NCBI GenBank assembly: GCA_003281405.1
Contig: QCCD01000003.1
Coordinates: 1-64,000 of the forward strand
Length of the DNA: 64,000 nt
Source of the DNA: Prochlorococcus sp. AG-347-K16
GTDB lineage: Bacteria; Cyanobacteriota; Cyanobacteriia; PCC-6307; Cyanobiaceae
Direction of reading: 5' to 3'
Below the pieces are notes generated by a model. The model worked only from the letters and a program-made list of their open reading frames with translations, was not told the origin of the DNA and searched no databases. Position numbers and translations under genes: made by a program. Every line of letters starts with the position of its first letter. Within the stretch, counting starts at the first letter, position 1. This document shows, piece after piece, positions 20,190 to 28,620 of the stretch.

Positions 20190-20639
20190 TCAGACTTTTA
20201 TATTATCATTTTTATCATTTCTTACCCACTTTTTTTGGGTTGTATTTTTATTATCGCTACCAAAATTAAAAAAATTTGAAAGTTTCGTGAAATCTGCAAA
20301 TGCCAGTCTTATAGATTCTAATATTTTCAAAAAGTTATTTTTAAACTCCAAAAAGGTAATTAATTTTTTCTTTTCGTTATCTGTCAATTGGTACCATCTA
20401 GATAAAAAAAGCTCTACTAGATAAAAAATAACTAGTACTGTTAAAAAAAGGAAAATCATAAAAAATGATTCATCTAGTGTTTTATTTTTAATTATTAATA
20501 TCAAACCTATTAATAAATTTAAAAAAGCTTTTATTAAGTCTTTTGGTTTACCGAGCTCAAGATAAATTATAGGTACAGTTAGAAAAATGGTCCCAACCAA
20601 AATATAAAAAGTTCCCAAATAAAATATCAAACTATTCAT
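20190..20639 (-). CDS. Membrane protein, Ycf66-like (tentative)
   Basis: A 149-residue protein with three or four hydrophobic segments at residues ~4-24, ~37-50 and ~58-80, then a basic, charged C-terminus. The central ELFLSRWYQLT matches my memory of the cyanobacterial/plastid Ycf66 pattern, in which a similar membrane triplet is followed by an ESIRLR stretch. The function of Ycf66 is unknown. It lies upstream of ileS on the same strand with a 120-nt gap. Confidence 0.5.
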   Translation of the reverse strand: MNSLIFYLGTFYILVGTIFLTVPIIYLELGKPKDLIKAFLNLLIGLILIIKNKTLDESFFMIFLFLTVLVIFYLVELFLSRWYQLTDNEKKKLITFLEFKNNFLKILESIRLAFADFTKLSNFFNFGSDNKNTTQKKWVRNDKNDNIKV

Positions 20640-20710
20640 TAAATTAACTTCTTAATTAAACTATAAGGTTTTATATCAATAAACAAACTATCTATCAGAA
20701 TTTCCTTAAG

Positions 20711-20792
20711 TGCGGTCGGGGAGACTTGAACTCCCACACCCGAAGATACGAGTACCTAAAACTCGCGCGTCTACCAATTCCGCCACGACCGC
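20711..20792 (-). tRNA. tRNA-Leu (anticodon TAG)
   Basis: Read on the minus strand, the acceptor GCGGTCG pairs with CGACCGC and the discriminator is A. The anticodon stem CGAGT/ACTCG encloses loop TTTAGGT with anticodon TAG. A long variable arm typical of class II tRNA-Leu is present (CGTATCTTCGGGTG), and the T arm TGGGAG-TTCAAGT-CTCCCC is normal. No CCA is encoded. Confidence 0.96.
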
Positions 20793-20911
20793 TCAAATAA
20801 AATAATAATTGAAAGAGGTTTATTTTAAAAATTTTTTTTTCTTAAGATGATTAATTTGACACATTAAAAATAAATTAAAATTTCCTAAAAAAAAATTTTT
20901 TATGTTTGAAC

Positions 20912-21982
20912 ATGCAATCATCTCAAAATATTAGTTATATTATTTACAGAATAAAAGAAACGATTTCAAACTTAACCAGTAAAAATACAACGAAAAATAC
21001 TAAATCTTCAAAAACATTTAATTGGCAAAAAGAGATTAAAAATTACGTAGATCCGCCAAGTTTTTGGAATCCAACATTAGGTTTATTTTTTGGCGGTTAT
21101 TTTCTCGCTTTTCTTAGCATATGGCAGTGGTATAGAGGTGTTTGGCCTTTACCTTTACTTGTAGCCACTGCTTTTTTAGCTTTACATATTGAAGGTACTG
21201 TTATTCATGATGCCTGTCATAAAGCTGCTCATCCAGTTCCTTGGATAAATCAAGCAATGGGCCATGGCTCAGCTATCCTATTAGGGTTTAGCTTCCCAGT
21301 TTTTACGAGAGTTCATTTACAACATCATATCCACGTAAATCACCCCAAAAATGATCCCGACCATATTGTTAGTACTTTTGGTCCAATTTGGCTAATTGCT
21401 CCAAGATTTTTTTATCATGAGGTTTTTTTCTTTCAAAGAAAACTCTGGCGAAGATATGAATTACTACAATGGGGAATTGAAAGATCCATATTCATAACAA
21501 TTATTTTGGCAGGTTTGAAATTTGACTTTATGAATTTAATTTATAATTTATGGTTCGGCCCAGCACTAATGGTAGGAGTCACTTTAGGAATATTTTTTGA
21601 TTATTTACCCCATAGACCATTTCGATCAAGAAATAAATGGATAAATTCTCGAGTTTATCCAAGCAAATTTATGAATTTATTAATAATGGGACAAAATTAC
21701 CATCTCATTCATCATCTTTGGCCTTCGATTCCTTGGTTTGAATACAAAATAGCTTATGAAAAAACTAAGCCTTTACTGGATAAAAAAGGCTCCCCTCAAA
21801 GGGTGGGGATATTTGAAAGTAAAGAAGACATTTTTAACTTTATTTATGATTTATTAATAGGGGTAAGAAGTCATAGCAAAAAGAGGGGGAAAATAAGAAA
21901 AATCATAAATTTATATCCTGGCTTTAAAATAAAAAAAATTTTATTAAAAATAGTCAACAAAACATTTATTGGAAGCAACTAA
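20912..21982 (+). CDS. crtR: Beta-carotene hydroxylase
   Basis: A ~356-residue di-iron membrane hydroxylase that adds the 3-OH groups of zeaxanthin. Histidine boxes HDACH, HLQHHIHVNH and YHLIHH are all present, with four to five membrane segments between them. Zeaxanthin is the major protective carotenoid in Prochlorococcus (family knowledge). I use the ATG at 20912; an adjacent TTG at 20906 would add two residues. Confidence 0.93.
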   Translation: MQSSQNISYIIYRIKETISNLTSKNTTKNTKSSKTFNWQKEIKNYVDPPSFWNPTLGLFFGGYFLAFLSIWQWYRGVWPLPLLVATAFLALHIEGTVIHDACHKAAHPVPWINQAMGHGSAILLGFSFPVFTRVHLQHHIHVNHPKNDPDHIVSTFGPIWLIAPRFFYHEVFFFQRKLWRRYELLQWGIERSIFITIILAGLKFDFMNLIYNLWFGPALMVGVTLGIFFDYLPHRPFRSRNKWINSRVYPSKFMNLLIMGQNYHLIHHLWPSIPWFEYKIAYEKTKPLLDKKGSPQRVGIFESKEDIFNFIYDLLIGVRSHSKKRGKIRKIINLYPGFKIKKILLKIVNKTFIGSN

Positions 21983-21987
21983 CTTAC

Positions 21988-22281
21988 TCATTCATTAATA
22001 ATTTTTGGTACTTTAAAAAATTTATCTTCTCTCGATGGACCCAATTCTAGAAGTTCTTCATTGCAATCAGAATTTTTCATTTCGTCTTTTCTAAATACAT
22101 TTACAACTTCAATAGCTCTCGTTGTACAGGGGACATCATCTGTATCAATTTTTTCAAGTTGTCTTATATAATCTATTATCTTTTCTAATTGTTCTGCATG
22201 ATTATTAATTTCATTCTCGTTAAGCTCTAATCTCGCCAAATGAGCAACTTTTTCTACTTCTTCTTTAGTTATTTTTGTCAT
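21988..22281 (-). CDS. gatC: Asp-tRNA(Asn)/Glu-tRNA(Gln) amidotransferase subunit C
   Basis: A 97-residue protein with the GatC pattern: ITKEEVEKVAHLARLELNENE at the N-terminus, DTDDVPCTTRAIEVVNVFRKDE in the middle and DKFFKVPKIINE at the end. GatC stabilises the GatA-GatB amidotransferase that converts misacylated Glu-tRNA(Gln). The other subunits are not in this window. It ends 5 nt from the convergent crtR stop. Confidence 0.92.
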   Translation of the reverse strand: MTKITKEEVEKVAHLARLELNENEINNHAEQLEKIIDYIRQLEKIDTDDVPCTTRAIEVVNVFRKDEMKNSDCNEELLELGPSREDKFFKVPKIINE

Positions 22282-22453
22282 ACTTTTAATATTTTTCTTA
22301 TTAAATAATAGTTTATTAAGAACAACTTATTTACATATCCTTTGAATTTCAAATAATTTAAAAAAAATAATCACATTTTTTTGAAAATCAATATCAATTA
22401 ATAGCCTTAATTATTTTTCTCAGCTAAATATGATATTAGATATATATTAAAAA

Positions 22454-23038
22454 ATAGAAGAAGTATTCTTTCCAAAAAATTTTTTTTATCGGCACTCTAA
22501 ACTTGTTGCTCCTGATTTAATAGGCTGTCACCTAATAAAAAAAAATAATGAGATAGATCAAGTTAAGGGGATAATTGTTGAAACTGAAGCTTATTCACAG
22601 GAAGAAGAGGCCTGTCATGGCTACCGCAAAATGACTGAATCAAACAAATCATTATTTGGCAAACCTGGCACATTTTATATTTACAAATCTTATGGCATTC
22701 ATCATTGTTTAAACATAGTTACTGATAAAGAAAATTTTGCGAGTGGTGTCTTGATAAGATCAGTTTTTATATCCAATAAAAATGAAAGATTAGCTTCTGG
22801 ACCTGGCTTGGTAACTAAAACATTCAGTATAGACATTTCATTTAACTCACTTGAAGTTCTTAATAACAAATCTTTATGGATTTCTCCACGAAACTCCACT
22901 CTAGAAGAAAAAGATCTTATTCAAACTACGAGAATTGGCATATCAAAGGCAAAAAATATAAAATGGCGTTGGTATCTCAAAAATAGTAGGAGTGTAAGTA
23001 AAAGATTAAAAGGTGACAGAACACCTAAATTTCAATAA
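22454..23038 (+). CDS. mpg: 3-methyladenine (alkyladenine) DNA glycosylase, apparent ATA start
   Basis: The frame reads KIEEVFFPKNFFYRHSKLVAPDLIGCHL, then GIIVETEAYSQEEEACHG, the AAG catalytic region with its Glu and the stacking Tyr, then FGKPGTFYIYKSYGIHHCLNIV and VSKRLKGDR at the end. It is ~194 residues, the family length. No ATG, GTG or TTG occurs before residue ~60 of this frame. A stop (TAA 22448-22450) precedes it and ATA at 22454 sits where ATG is expected. The first ATG (22631) would delete the active site. Either ATA is used, or a substitution has damaged the start. Confidence 0.85.
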   Translation: MEEVFFPKNFFYRHSKLVAPDLIGCHLIKKNNEIDQVKGIIVETEAYSQEEEACHGYRKMTESNKSLFGKPGTFYIYKSYGIHHCLNIVTDKENFASGVLIRSVFISNKNERLASGPGLVTKTFSIDISFNSLEVLNNKSLWISPRNSTLEEKDLIQTTRIGISKAKNIKWRWYLKNSRSVSKRLKGDRTPKFQ

Positions 23039-23059
23039 TCATTTATCTTTTTAAGCGTA

Positions 23060-24076
23060 ATGCAAATTTGGCCTCATAAACATATCCACACTCTAGCTAA
23101 TTTTTCAATTAAGGATTATGAGGCAGTATTTGAATTAGCTAATAGATTTGATTCACTACAGAATGCAGGCACAAAAAAGATACCGGCCTTACAAGGTACT
23201 TTGGTAACATCTTTATTTTTTGAAGCAAGCACAAGAACAAAAAATAGTTTCGAACTTGCAGCAAAAAGACTTTCTGCTGATGTCCAAACCTTTGCGCCAT
23301 CCTCAAGCTCTTTGACAAAAGGCGAAACAATAATTGATACAGCCATAACTTATTCTGCTATGGGTGCGGACACATTAGTTATCAGACATTCATCAAGTTA
23401 CATAACCTTTGAAATCGCAAAAAAACTTGATGCAATAAATTCCAAGACTTCGGTTCTTAATGCAGGCGACGGATTACATAGTCACCCCAGCCAAGGCTTG
23501 CTTGACATCTATACATTGATAAAATTCTTTTCCCAAAAAACACTGAATCCAGAAGTTTTAAATTCCAAAAAAATTTTAATAATTGGAGACGTTAATCATT
23601 CAAGGGTTGCCAGGTCAAATCTTTGGGCTTTAAGTGCATTCGGCGCCGATATAATCTTATGTGGTCCTAAGACATTAATACCTGACGAATTTATCAATTT
23701 TTTAAAAAACCCCGCGCCAAATCAAACAGAAGATCCTATTAAATCAAGAGGTTCCATAACAATTTCTAGATCATTGGAAGAATCAATAAAAATTGCAGAT
23801 GCGATTATTGTATTAAGACTCCAGAAAGAGAGAATGATGGAAAATTTACTAAGTAGCATTGATTCATATAGTTTGGATTATGGCTTAACCCCAGAGAAAT
23901 TATCTTTAAATAACAAAGAAATTCCAATCCTACATCCTGGTCCCATTAACAGAGATATTGAAATAAGTAGCAAAGTGGTAGATCGATATCCTAATTGCTT
24001 AATTAATAATCAAGTTGCAAATGGTATCCCTATAAGAATGGCTTTGCTTTATCTATTACAAAAACACAACAAGTAA
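23060..24076 (+). CDS. pyrB: Aspartate carbamoyltransferase, catalytic subunit
   Basis: A 338-residue enzyme catalysing carbamoyl phosphate plus aspartate to carbamoyl aspartate in pyrimidine synthesis. The carbamoyl-phosphate-binding motif [10 protein letters not shown] is at about residues 55-64, SHPSQGLLD follows, and [10 protein letters not shown] is the C-terminal signature. It starts 21 nt after the mpg stop; the pair may be one operon. Confidence 0.96.
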   Translation: MQIWPHKHIHTLANFSIKDYEAVFELANRFDSLQNAGTKKIPALQGTLVTSLFFEASTRTKNSFELAAKRLSADVQTFAPSSSSLTKGETIIDTAITYSAMGADTLVIRHSSSYITFEIAKKLDAINSKTSVLNAGDGLHSHPSQGLLDIYTLIKFFSQKTLNPEVLNSKKILIIGDVNHSRVARSNLWALSAFGADIILCGPKTLIPDEFINFLKNPAPNQTEDPIKSRGSITISRSLEESIKIADAIIVLRLQKERMMENLLSSIDSYSLDYGLTPEKLSLNNKEIPILHPGPINRDIEISSKVVDRYPNCLINNQVANGIPIRMALLYLLQKHNK

Positions 24077-24078
24077 AT

Positions 24079-24420
24079 TTATAGCAACTTCAGACTTTCA
24101 GTAAAGAAACCATAAAATAATCCCAGTCTTAAAGAATCTAATAAAAGTACTAAAAATTTCTTTTTCCTTTCGAATCTAAAATTTCTTCTTAGAACTATTA
24201 AAAACTCAATAAAAACTACTGATAAGAAAGCGGCTACTGGATCCATGAGTTCCACAACAGCACTTACCATGCCAAGAGAACTTCCAAAAAAGTAGCCGAT
24301 TAAGATTGTAATCAATGATATTGAATATCTTCGCCATGGATTATTAGCCCAAATACTTAATGTATGAATATTTTCCACAATTTTTAGCTGAAATTTTGTC
24401 TTTTGAGGTTTAACAACCAT
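24079..24420 (-). CDS. ycf20: Ycf20-like membrane protein (DUF565)
   Basis: A 113-residue protein with two strong hydrophobic segments (about 36-58 and 64-84) separated by VVELMDPVAAFLSVVFIEFLIVLRR, and the conserved start WANNPWRRYS. This matches the Ycf20/DUF565 family, conserved in cyanobacteria and plastids and linked in plants to photoprotection; its molecular role is unknown. It ends 2 nt from the convergent pyrB stop, and a small hypothetical lies upstream. Confidence 0.75.
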   Translation of the reverse strand: MVVKPQKTKFQLKIVENIHTLSIWANNPWRRYSISLITILIGYFFGSSLGMVSAVVELMDPVAAFLSVVFIEFLIVLRRNFRFERKKKFLVLLLDSLRLGLFYGFFTESLKLL

Positions 24421-24431
24421 TTTGCATTAAA

Positions 24432-24632
24432 CTAAGCAGCTTCGGAATTTGATTGAATTTTAGTATTTCCTTCTATTAATTCAAGTAATGCTTCCAACTG
24501 AGCCATTAATCCTCTCAATTCGCTTGGTTCAGGGAGAAGGTCATCTTCTTTTATTCCTAAATGCATTTCTCTGAGCTCTTGCCTTAAAAAGCGTATGTGA
24601 CTAATGACTTGCTCTCTTTTGGTTTGCGACAT
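24432..24632 (-). CDS. Small charged conserved protein of unknown function
   Basis: A 66-residue soluble protein beginning MSQTKREQVISHIRFLRQELREMH, probably two amphipathic helices. It contains LLPEPSELRGLMAQLEALLELIEG. No motif is recognised and no membrane segment is present. It is 11 nt upstream of the ycf20-like gene on the same strand and probably shares its transcript. Confidence 0.65.
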   Translation of the reverse strand: MSQTKREQVISHIRFLRQELREMHLGIKEDDLLPEPSELRGLMAQLEALLELIEGNTKIQSNSEAA

Positions 24633-24846
24633 GATATAAATTTTTCAAATCATTTTAAGAAATAATATTTTTGAAAAGGAGAGTTTGCATATTTATAACT
24701 GTGAATTAAGATAAATGACTTAACAATTTGAAAAGATTATGAAAATTTAAAATTATCATATCCTTGAAAATATGTACTTAATTCTTATATCAATTTTAAA
24801 TAATTACATGAGGCTTTATTATTAGAATATATTGACTTTACTCAAT

Positions 24847-25068
24847 ATGAAATTTATTTCTGAAAATAAAATAAGCGAGGAACTAGTAAATTCTTTTGAT
24901 GAAGAAATGACCCTTGAGCTCGCTAAAAGGCTAGAGGAAGATAATTACAATACTCCATTTGATGGTTTAAAAGACTGGCACTTACTGAGGGCTCTTGCAA
25001 TCAATAGACCTGAATTGACAACTAATTATACTCATCTCCTCGATCAGGAACCTTTCGATGAAAACTAA
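24847..25068 (+). CDS. Small conserved cyanobacterial protein, DUF2555-like
   Basis: A 73-residue acidic protein with the core ELAKRLEEDNYNTPFDGLKDWHLLRALAINRPEL, matching as I recall the cyanobacterial DUF2555 family; function unknown. I start at ATG 24847; a TTG at 24832 would add five residues. Its last 11 nt overlap the coaBC start, so translation is coupled to coenzyme A synthesis. Confidence 0.7.
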   Translation: MKFISENKISEELVNSFDEEMTLELAKRLEEDNYNTPFDGLKDWHLLRALAINRPELTTNYTHLLDQEPFDEN

Positions 25069-26314
25069 AAGTAAGGACTCCAAAATAAAGGTTCTTTTAT
25101 TAATAACTGGAAGTATCGCAGCTGTAAGAATTCCATTATTAGTTAGCCAATTAGCGAAAGAAAATTATGAAATAAGATGCGTTTTATCAAAAAATGCAGA
25201 AAAATTAATAAAGCCTCTTTCTCTTTCTATTCTAAGTAGAAACCAGTGCATTTTAGAAAATGATCAATGGTCAAATAGTCAATCAACACCTCTTCACATA
25301 GAACTAAGTAATTGGGCTGATATTTTAATCATTGCGCCTTTAACAGCGGCAACATTAGCAAAATGGGTAACTGGAAATGCAGAGGGATTGATCCCAAGCA
25401 TCTTAATAGCAAATATAAAGCCAATTATTGTTGCACCAGCAATGAATACACAAATGTGGCTAAATAAAGCTGTCCAAAAAAATTATGAGAATTTACAAAA
25501 TTACGAAAATGTTTTGTCTTTGCAACCAAGTGAAGGCCTGCTAGCATGTGATGCTATTGGCATGGGTAAGATACCTCCAAATGATCTAATCCAATTAGCT
25601 CTTGAATTTATAGCTTCAAACAAACAAAATGAATATCGCAAAGATTTACTCAATAAAGAAATTTTAATAACCGGAGGGTGTACCTCAGAGAAAATTGACG
25701 CGGCAAGACACATTACTAATAAAAGTTCTGGAGCTATGGGCCTACTTCTTTCTCAAGTAGCAAGGTTCAGAGGAGCACAAGTAAAATATGTTCATGGACC
25801 TCTGAAAATAGATAAGAATCTTACTGATGGAATAAAAAGATATGAAATTGAAAATAGTGTTGATTTAATTAGGGCACTTAATAATGAAATATCAAATTGC
25901 GATTATTTTTTCATGAATGCAGCAGTATCTGATTTCAAAGTAACTTCTGATACTTCAGCTAAAATTCCAAAAAATCAAATTAATACTCATTTGAATCAAA
26001 ACTTTGAGCTTGTCCCAGATATTTTAAAAACAATTAGTAAATCAAAAAAAGATAGCCAAGTTTTTGTAGGCTTTTGTGCTTTTACAGGATCTATTGAAGA
26101 AGCACGAATGACAATTAAAGAAAAGATTATCCAAAAGGGTTGTGATTATCTATTCGCAAATCCAATTGATCTTGAAGGCCAAGGATTTGGCTTTTTAGCA
26201 CAAAATGAAGGTTGGCTATTCGATACTAACAATATGGAACACTACATAAAAAAAACATCAAAAATTGATTTAGCAAATAAATTAATAACCCAAATTATTT
26301 CATTAAAAAAATGA
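25058..26314 (+). CDS. coaBC: Bifunctional phosphopantothenoylcysteine decarboxylase / phosphopantothenate-cysteine ligase
   Basis: A 418-residue CoA-biosynthesis fusion. The N-terminal flavoprotein domain CoaC (about 8-185) has ITGSIAAVRIPLLVSQL, APLTAATLAKWVTGNA and APAMNTQMW. The C-terminal CoaB domain (about 195-418) has ILITGGCTSEKIDAARHITNKSSGAMG and NAAVSDFKV. It is the full length expected for the bifunctional form. It follows the DUF2555-like gene with an 11-nt overlap. Confidence 0.93.
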   Translation: MKTKSKDSKIKVLLLITGSIAAVRIPLLVSQLAKENYEIRCVLSKNAEKLIKPLSLSILSRNQCILENDQWSNSQSTPLHIELSNWADILIIAPLTAATLAKWVTGNAEGLIPSILIANIKPIIVAPAMNTQMWLNKAVQKNYENLQNYENVLSLQPSEGLLACDAIGMGKIPPNDLIQLALEFIASNKQNEYRKDLLNKEILITGGCTSEKIDAARHITNKSSGAMGLLLSQVARFRGAQVKYVHGPLKIDKNLTDGIKRYEIENSVDLIRALNNEISNCDYFFMNAAVSDFKVTSDTSAKIPKNQINTHLNQNFELVPDILKTISKSKKDSQVFVGFCAFTGSIEEARMTIKEKIIQKGCDYLFANPIDLEGQGFGFLAQNEGWLFDTNNMEHYIKKTSKIDLANKLITQIISLKK

Positions 26315-26375
26315 AAAAAATTTTTTAATTTGTTTTTTTTTGTAATCTTAATCATTAAAAATAATGTTATAGCTT

Positions 26376-26531
26376 AAAATAATTCAAGTTTTTTAAAATC
26401 TAAAAAGCTACGGGTTGTTTCGAGGATTTAATAGTCCCATCTTTTATGGTCCTTTCCCTTGTAATATCCGTAGTGAACTTATTAGATGATCCTTTAATCT
26501 TTCGTCACAGAACTTTACTGCAACTTTAATT
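26376..26531 (+). promoter_or_regulatory. psbO upstream region with a possible structured leader
   Basis: The coaBC-psbO gap (217 nt) holds an AT-rich promoter-like start (TTATAGCTTAAAATAAT, 26370-26386) and then a more GC-rich 5' leader in which CTACGG (26408-26413) and CCGTAG (26468-26473) can pair across ~54 nt. An internal GGATTTAATAGTCC can form a weak inner hairpin. This would give a ~140-nt 5' UTR. Function is speculative. Confidence 0.35.
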
Positions 26532-27326
26532 ATGAGAATTCGTTCTTTCTTAGCTTTTGTTATTTCAATTTGTATAACTTTTGCTTTCGTACCTGTTAAA
26601 ACATTTGCTTTTTCTGAAAGAGGAAATGCACAATTTACAGATGTTGTTAACACAGGAAAAGCTAATGATTGCCCTACATTAGACTCATCTCTTGTCGGAT
26701 CAATATCTCTAGGAAATGGAGATAGCCTTAAAGGAATCTGCATGCATCCAACAGAAGTTTATGTAAAAGTTCCAGGGACAAAACGAAAAGCTGCAGAATT
26801 TGTTTCTACAAAAATTATTAGCCCTAGAAATAACACCACAGTCACAGAAGTTTATGGAGATATAGATTCAGGAACTTTCACTGAAAAAGGTGGTATTGAT
26901 TTCCAACTTATTACTGTATTAACTCCTGGTGGTTTAGAGGTGCCATTTGCATTCTCAGCAAAAGATCTTACAGCTGATTTACCTTCATCTATTGAGCCAG
27001 GCACTGAGGTTAGTGGTTCAACATTTACACCTAACTACAGAACAGGAGATTTTCTAGATCCTAAGGCAAGAGCTAAAAATACTGGTGTTGAATATGCTCA
27101 AGGTTTAGTTGCATTAGGAGGAGATGACGAAGAACTTGCAAAAGAAAATATTAAAGTTGATGTAAACGGTACTGGCGTTATTACTATTTCAATCAACAAT
27201 GTAGATCCTGACACAGACGAATTTGCAGGTACTTTTGAAGCTATCCAACCTTCAGATACAGATATGGGTTCAAAGGATCCACTTGATGTAAAAATAATTG
27301 GGGAGCTTTACGGAAGAAAGGCATAA
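26532..27326 (+). CDS. psbO: Photosystem II manganese-stabilising protein PsbO
   Basis: A 264-residue exported protein. The N-terminal signal (RIRSFLAFVISICITFAFVPVKTFAF) targets the thylakoid lumen. The mature part begins near FSERGNAQFTDVVNTGKANDCPTL and has the PsbO cysteine pair, in NDCPTL and GICMHP. KARAKNTGVEYAQGLVALGG and GELYGRKA are also typical. PsbO stabilises the Mn4CaO5 cluster. A strong terminator follows, so the unit is psbO alone. Confidence 0.97.
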   Translation: MRIRSFLAFVISICITFAFVPVKTFAFSERGNAQFTDVVNTGKANDCPTLDSSLVGSISLGNGDSLKGICMHPTEVYVKVPGTKRKAAEFVSTKIISPRNNTTVTEVYGDIDSGTFTEKGGIDFQLITVLTPGGLEVPFAFSAKDLTADLPSSIEPGTEVSGSTFTPNYRTGDFLDPKARAKNTGVEYAQGLVALGGDDEELAKENIKVDVNGTGVITISINNVDPDTDEFAGTFEAIQPSDTDMGSKDPLDVKIIGELYGRKA

Positions 27327-27340
27327 ATCCTTCTTTAAGA

Positions 27341-27371
27341 GAAAAAGGGGGTTAAACCCCTCTTTTTTTTT
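27341..27371 (+). terminator. Rho-independent terminator after psbO
   Basis: AGGGG (27346-27350) and CCCCT (27357-27361) pair around a 6-nt loop, with flanking A/T runs extending the stem, and are followed by TCTTTTTTTT. Located 15 nt after the psbO stop. Confidence 0.85.
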
Positions 27372-27398
27372 CAAAATTTTTCTTTATCAATTTAAAAA

Positions 27399-28574
27399 AT
27401 GGAATTACAACAAAAAACTAAAAATGATACACATGGACTAATCCCGCCTTATGGAGGGGAACTAAAAAATTTAATTATCAAAGATAAAAACCTTAAAAAT
27501 GATCTTATCTCTCAAGCTACTTATGAGTTTGAATGTAGCGAGAGAAATGCATGCGATGTAGAACTTTTGATGGTTGGAGCCTTTTCTCCATTGGAGGGTT
27601 TTATGGATGAAAATAACTATAATTCGGTAATTAAAAATAATAGAAATACAAATGGGTTGCTTTTTGGCTTGCCCATTGTATTTGATTCAAATAATGAAAA
27701 AGTAAAAGCTGGAGAGACAATATTACTTACTTATAAAAAACAAAAAATAGCAGTTCTAGAAGTTAGCTCTAAATGGGAGCCTGACAAATCCTTAGAAGCT
27801 GAACTTTGTTATGGTACTAATTCTTTAGATCATCCTGCTGTTAAGATGATTTTTAACGAGAGAGGGAGATTTTATATAGGAGGAAGAGTTTATGGTTTCG
27901 AACTACCAATTAGAGAATTCCCCTGCAAAACCCCAGAAGAAGTTAGATCTATACTGCCCTCAAATCATGATGTAGTTGCATTTCAATGCAGAAATCCTAT
28001 TCATAGAGCACATTATGAATTATTTACTAATGCCTTACTTTCAGATAATGTCTCCTCTTACTCAGTTGTTTTAGTTCATCCAACTTGTGGACCAACTCAA
28101 CAAGATGATATCCCTGGAAAAGTTAGATATTTGACCTACAAAGAATTAGAAGAGGAAATATCTGATGAAAGAATAAAATGGGCTTTTTTACCTTATTCAA
28201 TGCACATGGCAGGGCCAAGAGAAGCTCTTCAACATATGATAATCAGAAGAAATTATGGCTGCACCCATTTTATTATTGGTAGAGATATGGCTGGTTGTAA
28301 GTCGTCATCAACTGGTGAAGATTTTTATGGTCCATATGATGCCCAGAATTTTGCGAATAAGTGTGCAGATGAATTGATGATGCAAACTATTCCTTCAAAA
28401 AATTTAGTTTATACGAAGGAAAAAGGATATATAACGGCTGAAGAAGCGAAAGAGTTTAATTATGAAATTATGAAACTTAGTGGTACTGAATTTAGAAAGA
28501 AATTGAGGAATGGCGAACCAATTCCAGAATGGTTTGCATTCAAAAGTGTAGTAGATGTTCTAAGACGCTCTTAA
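27399..28574 (+). CDS. sat: Sulfate adenylyltransferase (ATP sulfurylase)
   Basis: A 391-residue enzyme making APS from sulfate and ATP, the first step of sulfate assimilation. It shows the motif FQCRNPIHRAHYELF, containing the QxRNP and HxxH elements, then HPTCGPTQQDDIPGKVRY and HFIIGRDMAGCKSSSTGEDFYGPYDAQ. Length is as expected for the single-domain bacterial type, with no APS kinase fusion. Confidence 0.95.
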   Translation: MELQQKTKNDTHGLIPPYGGELKNLIIKDKNLKNDLISQATYEFECSERNACDVELLMVGAFSPLEGFMDENNYNSVIKNNRNTNGLLFGLPIVFDSNNEKVKAGETILLTYKKQKIAVLEVSSKWEPDKSLEAELCYGTNSLDHPAVKMIFNERGRFYIGGRVYGFELPIREFPCKTPEEVRSILPSNHDVVAFQCRNPIHRAHYELFTNALLSDNVSSYSVVLVHPTCGPTQQDDIPGKVRYLTYKELEEEISDERIKWAFLPYSMHMAGPREALQHMIIRRNYGCTHFIIGRDMAGCKSSSTGEDFYGPYDAQNFANKCADELMMQTIPSKNLVYTKEKGYITAEEAKEFNYEIMKLSGTEFRKKLRNGEPIPEWFAFKSVVDVLRRS

Positions 28575-28620
28575 TATTGTTTTATTATTAGTATTATAGA
28601 TTTATTAAAGATTTTTTATC

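Noticed and set aside
22631-23038. A shorter 135-residue mpg starting at the ATG at 22631
   Set aside because: It would lack the active-site VETEAY region; the upstream frame encodes the missing domain without a break back to the TAA at 22448, so the long form with ATA start is preferred.
26444-26743. A 99-residue minus-strand ORF overlapping the psbO signal region
   Set aside because: It is antisense to psbO and lacks any family pattern or ribosome-binding site; psbO is certain on the other strand.
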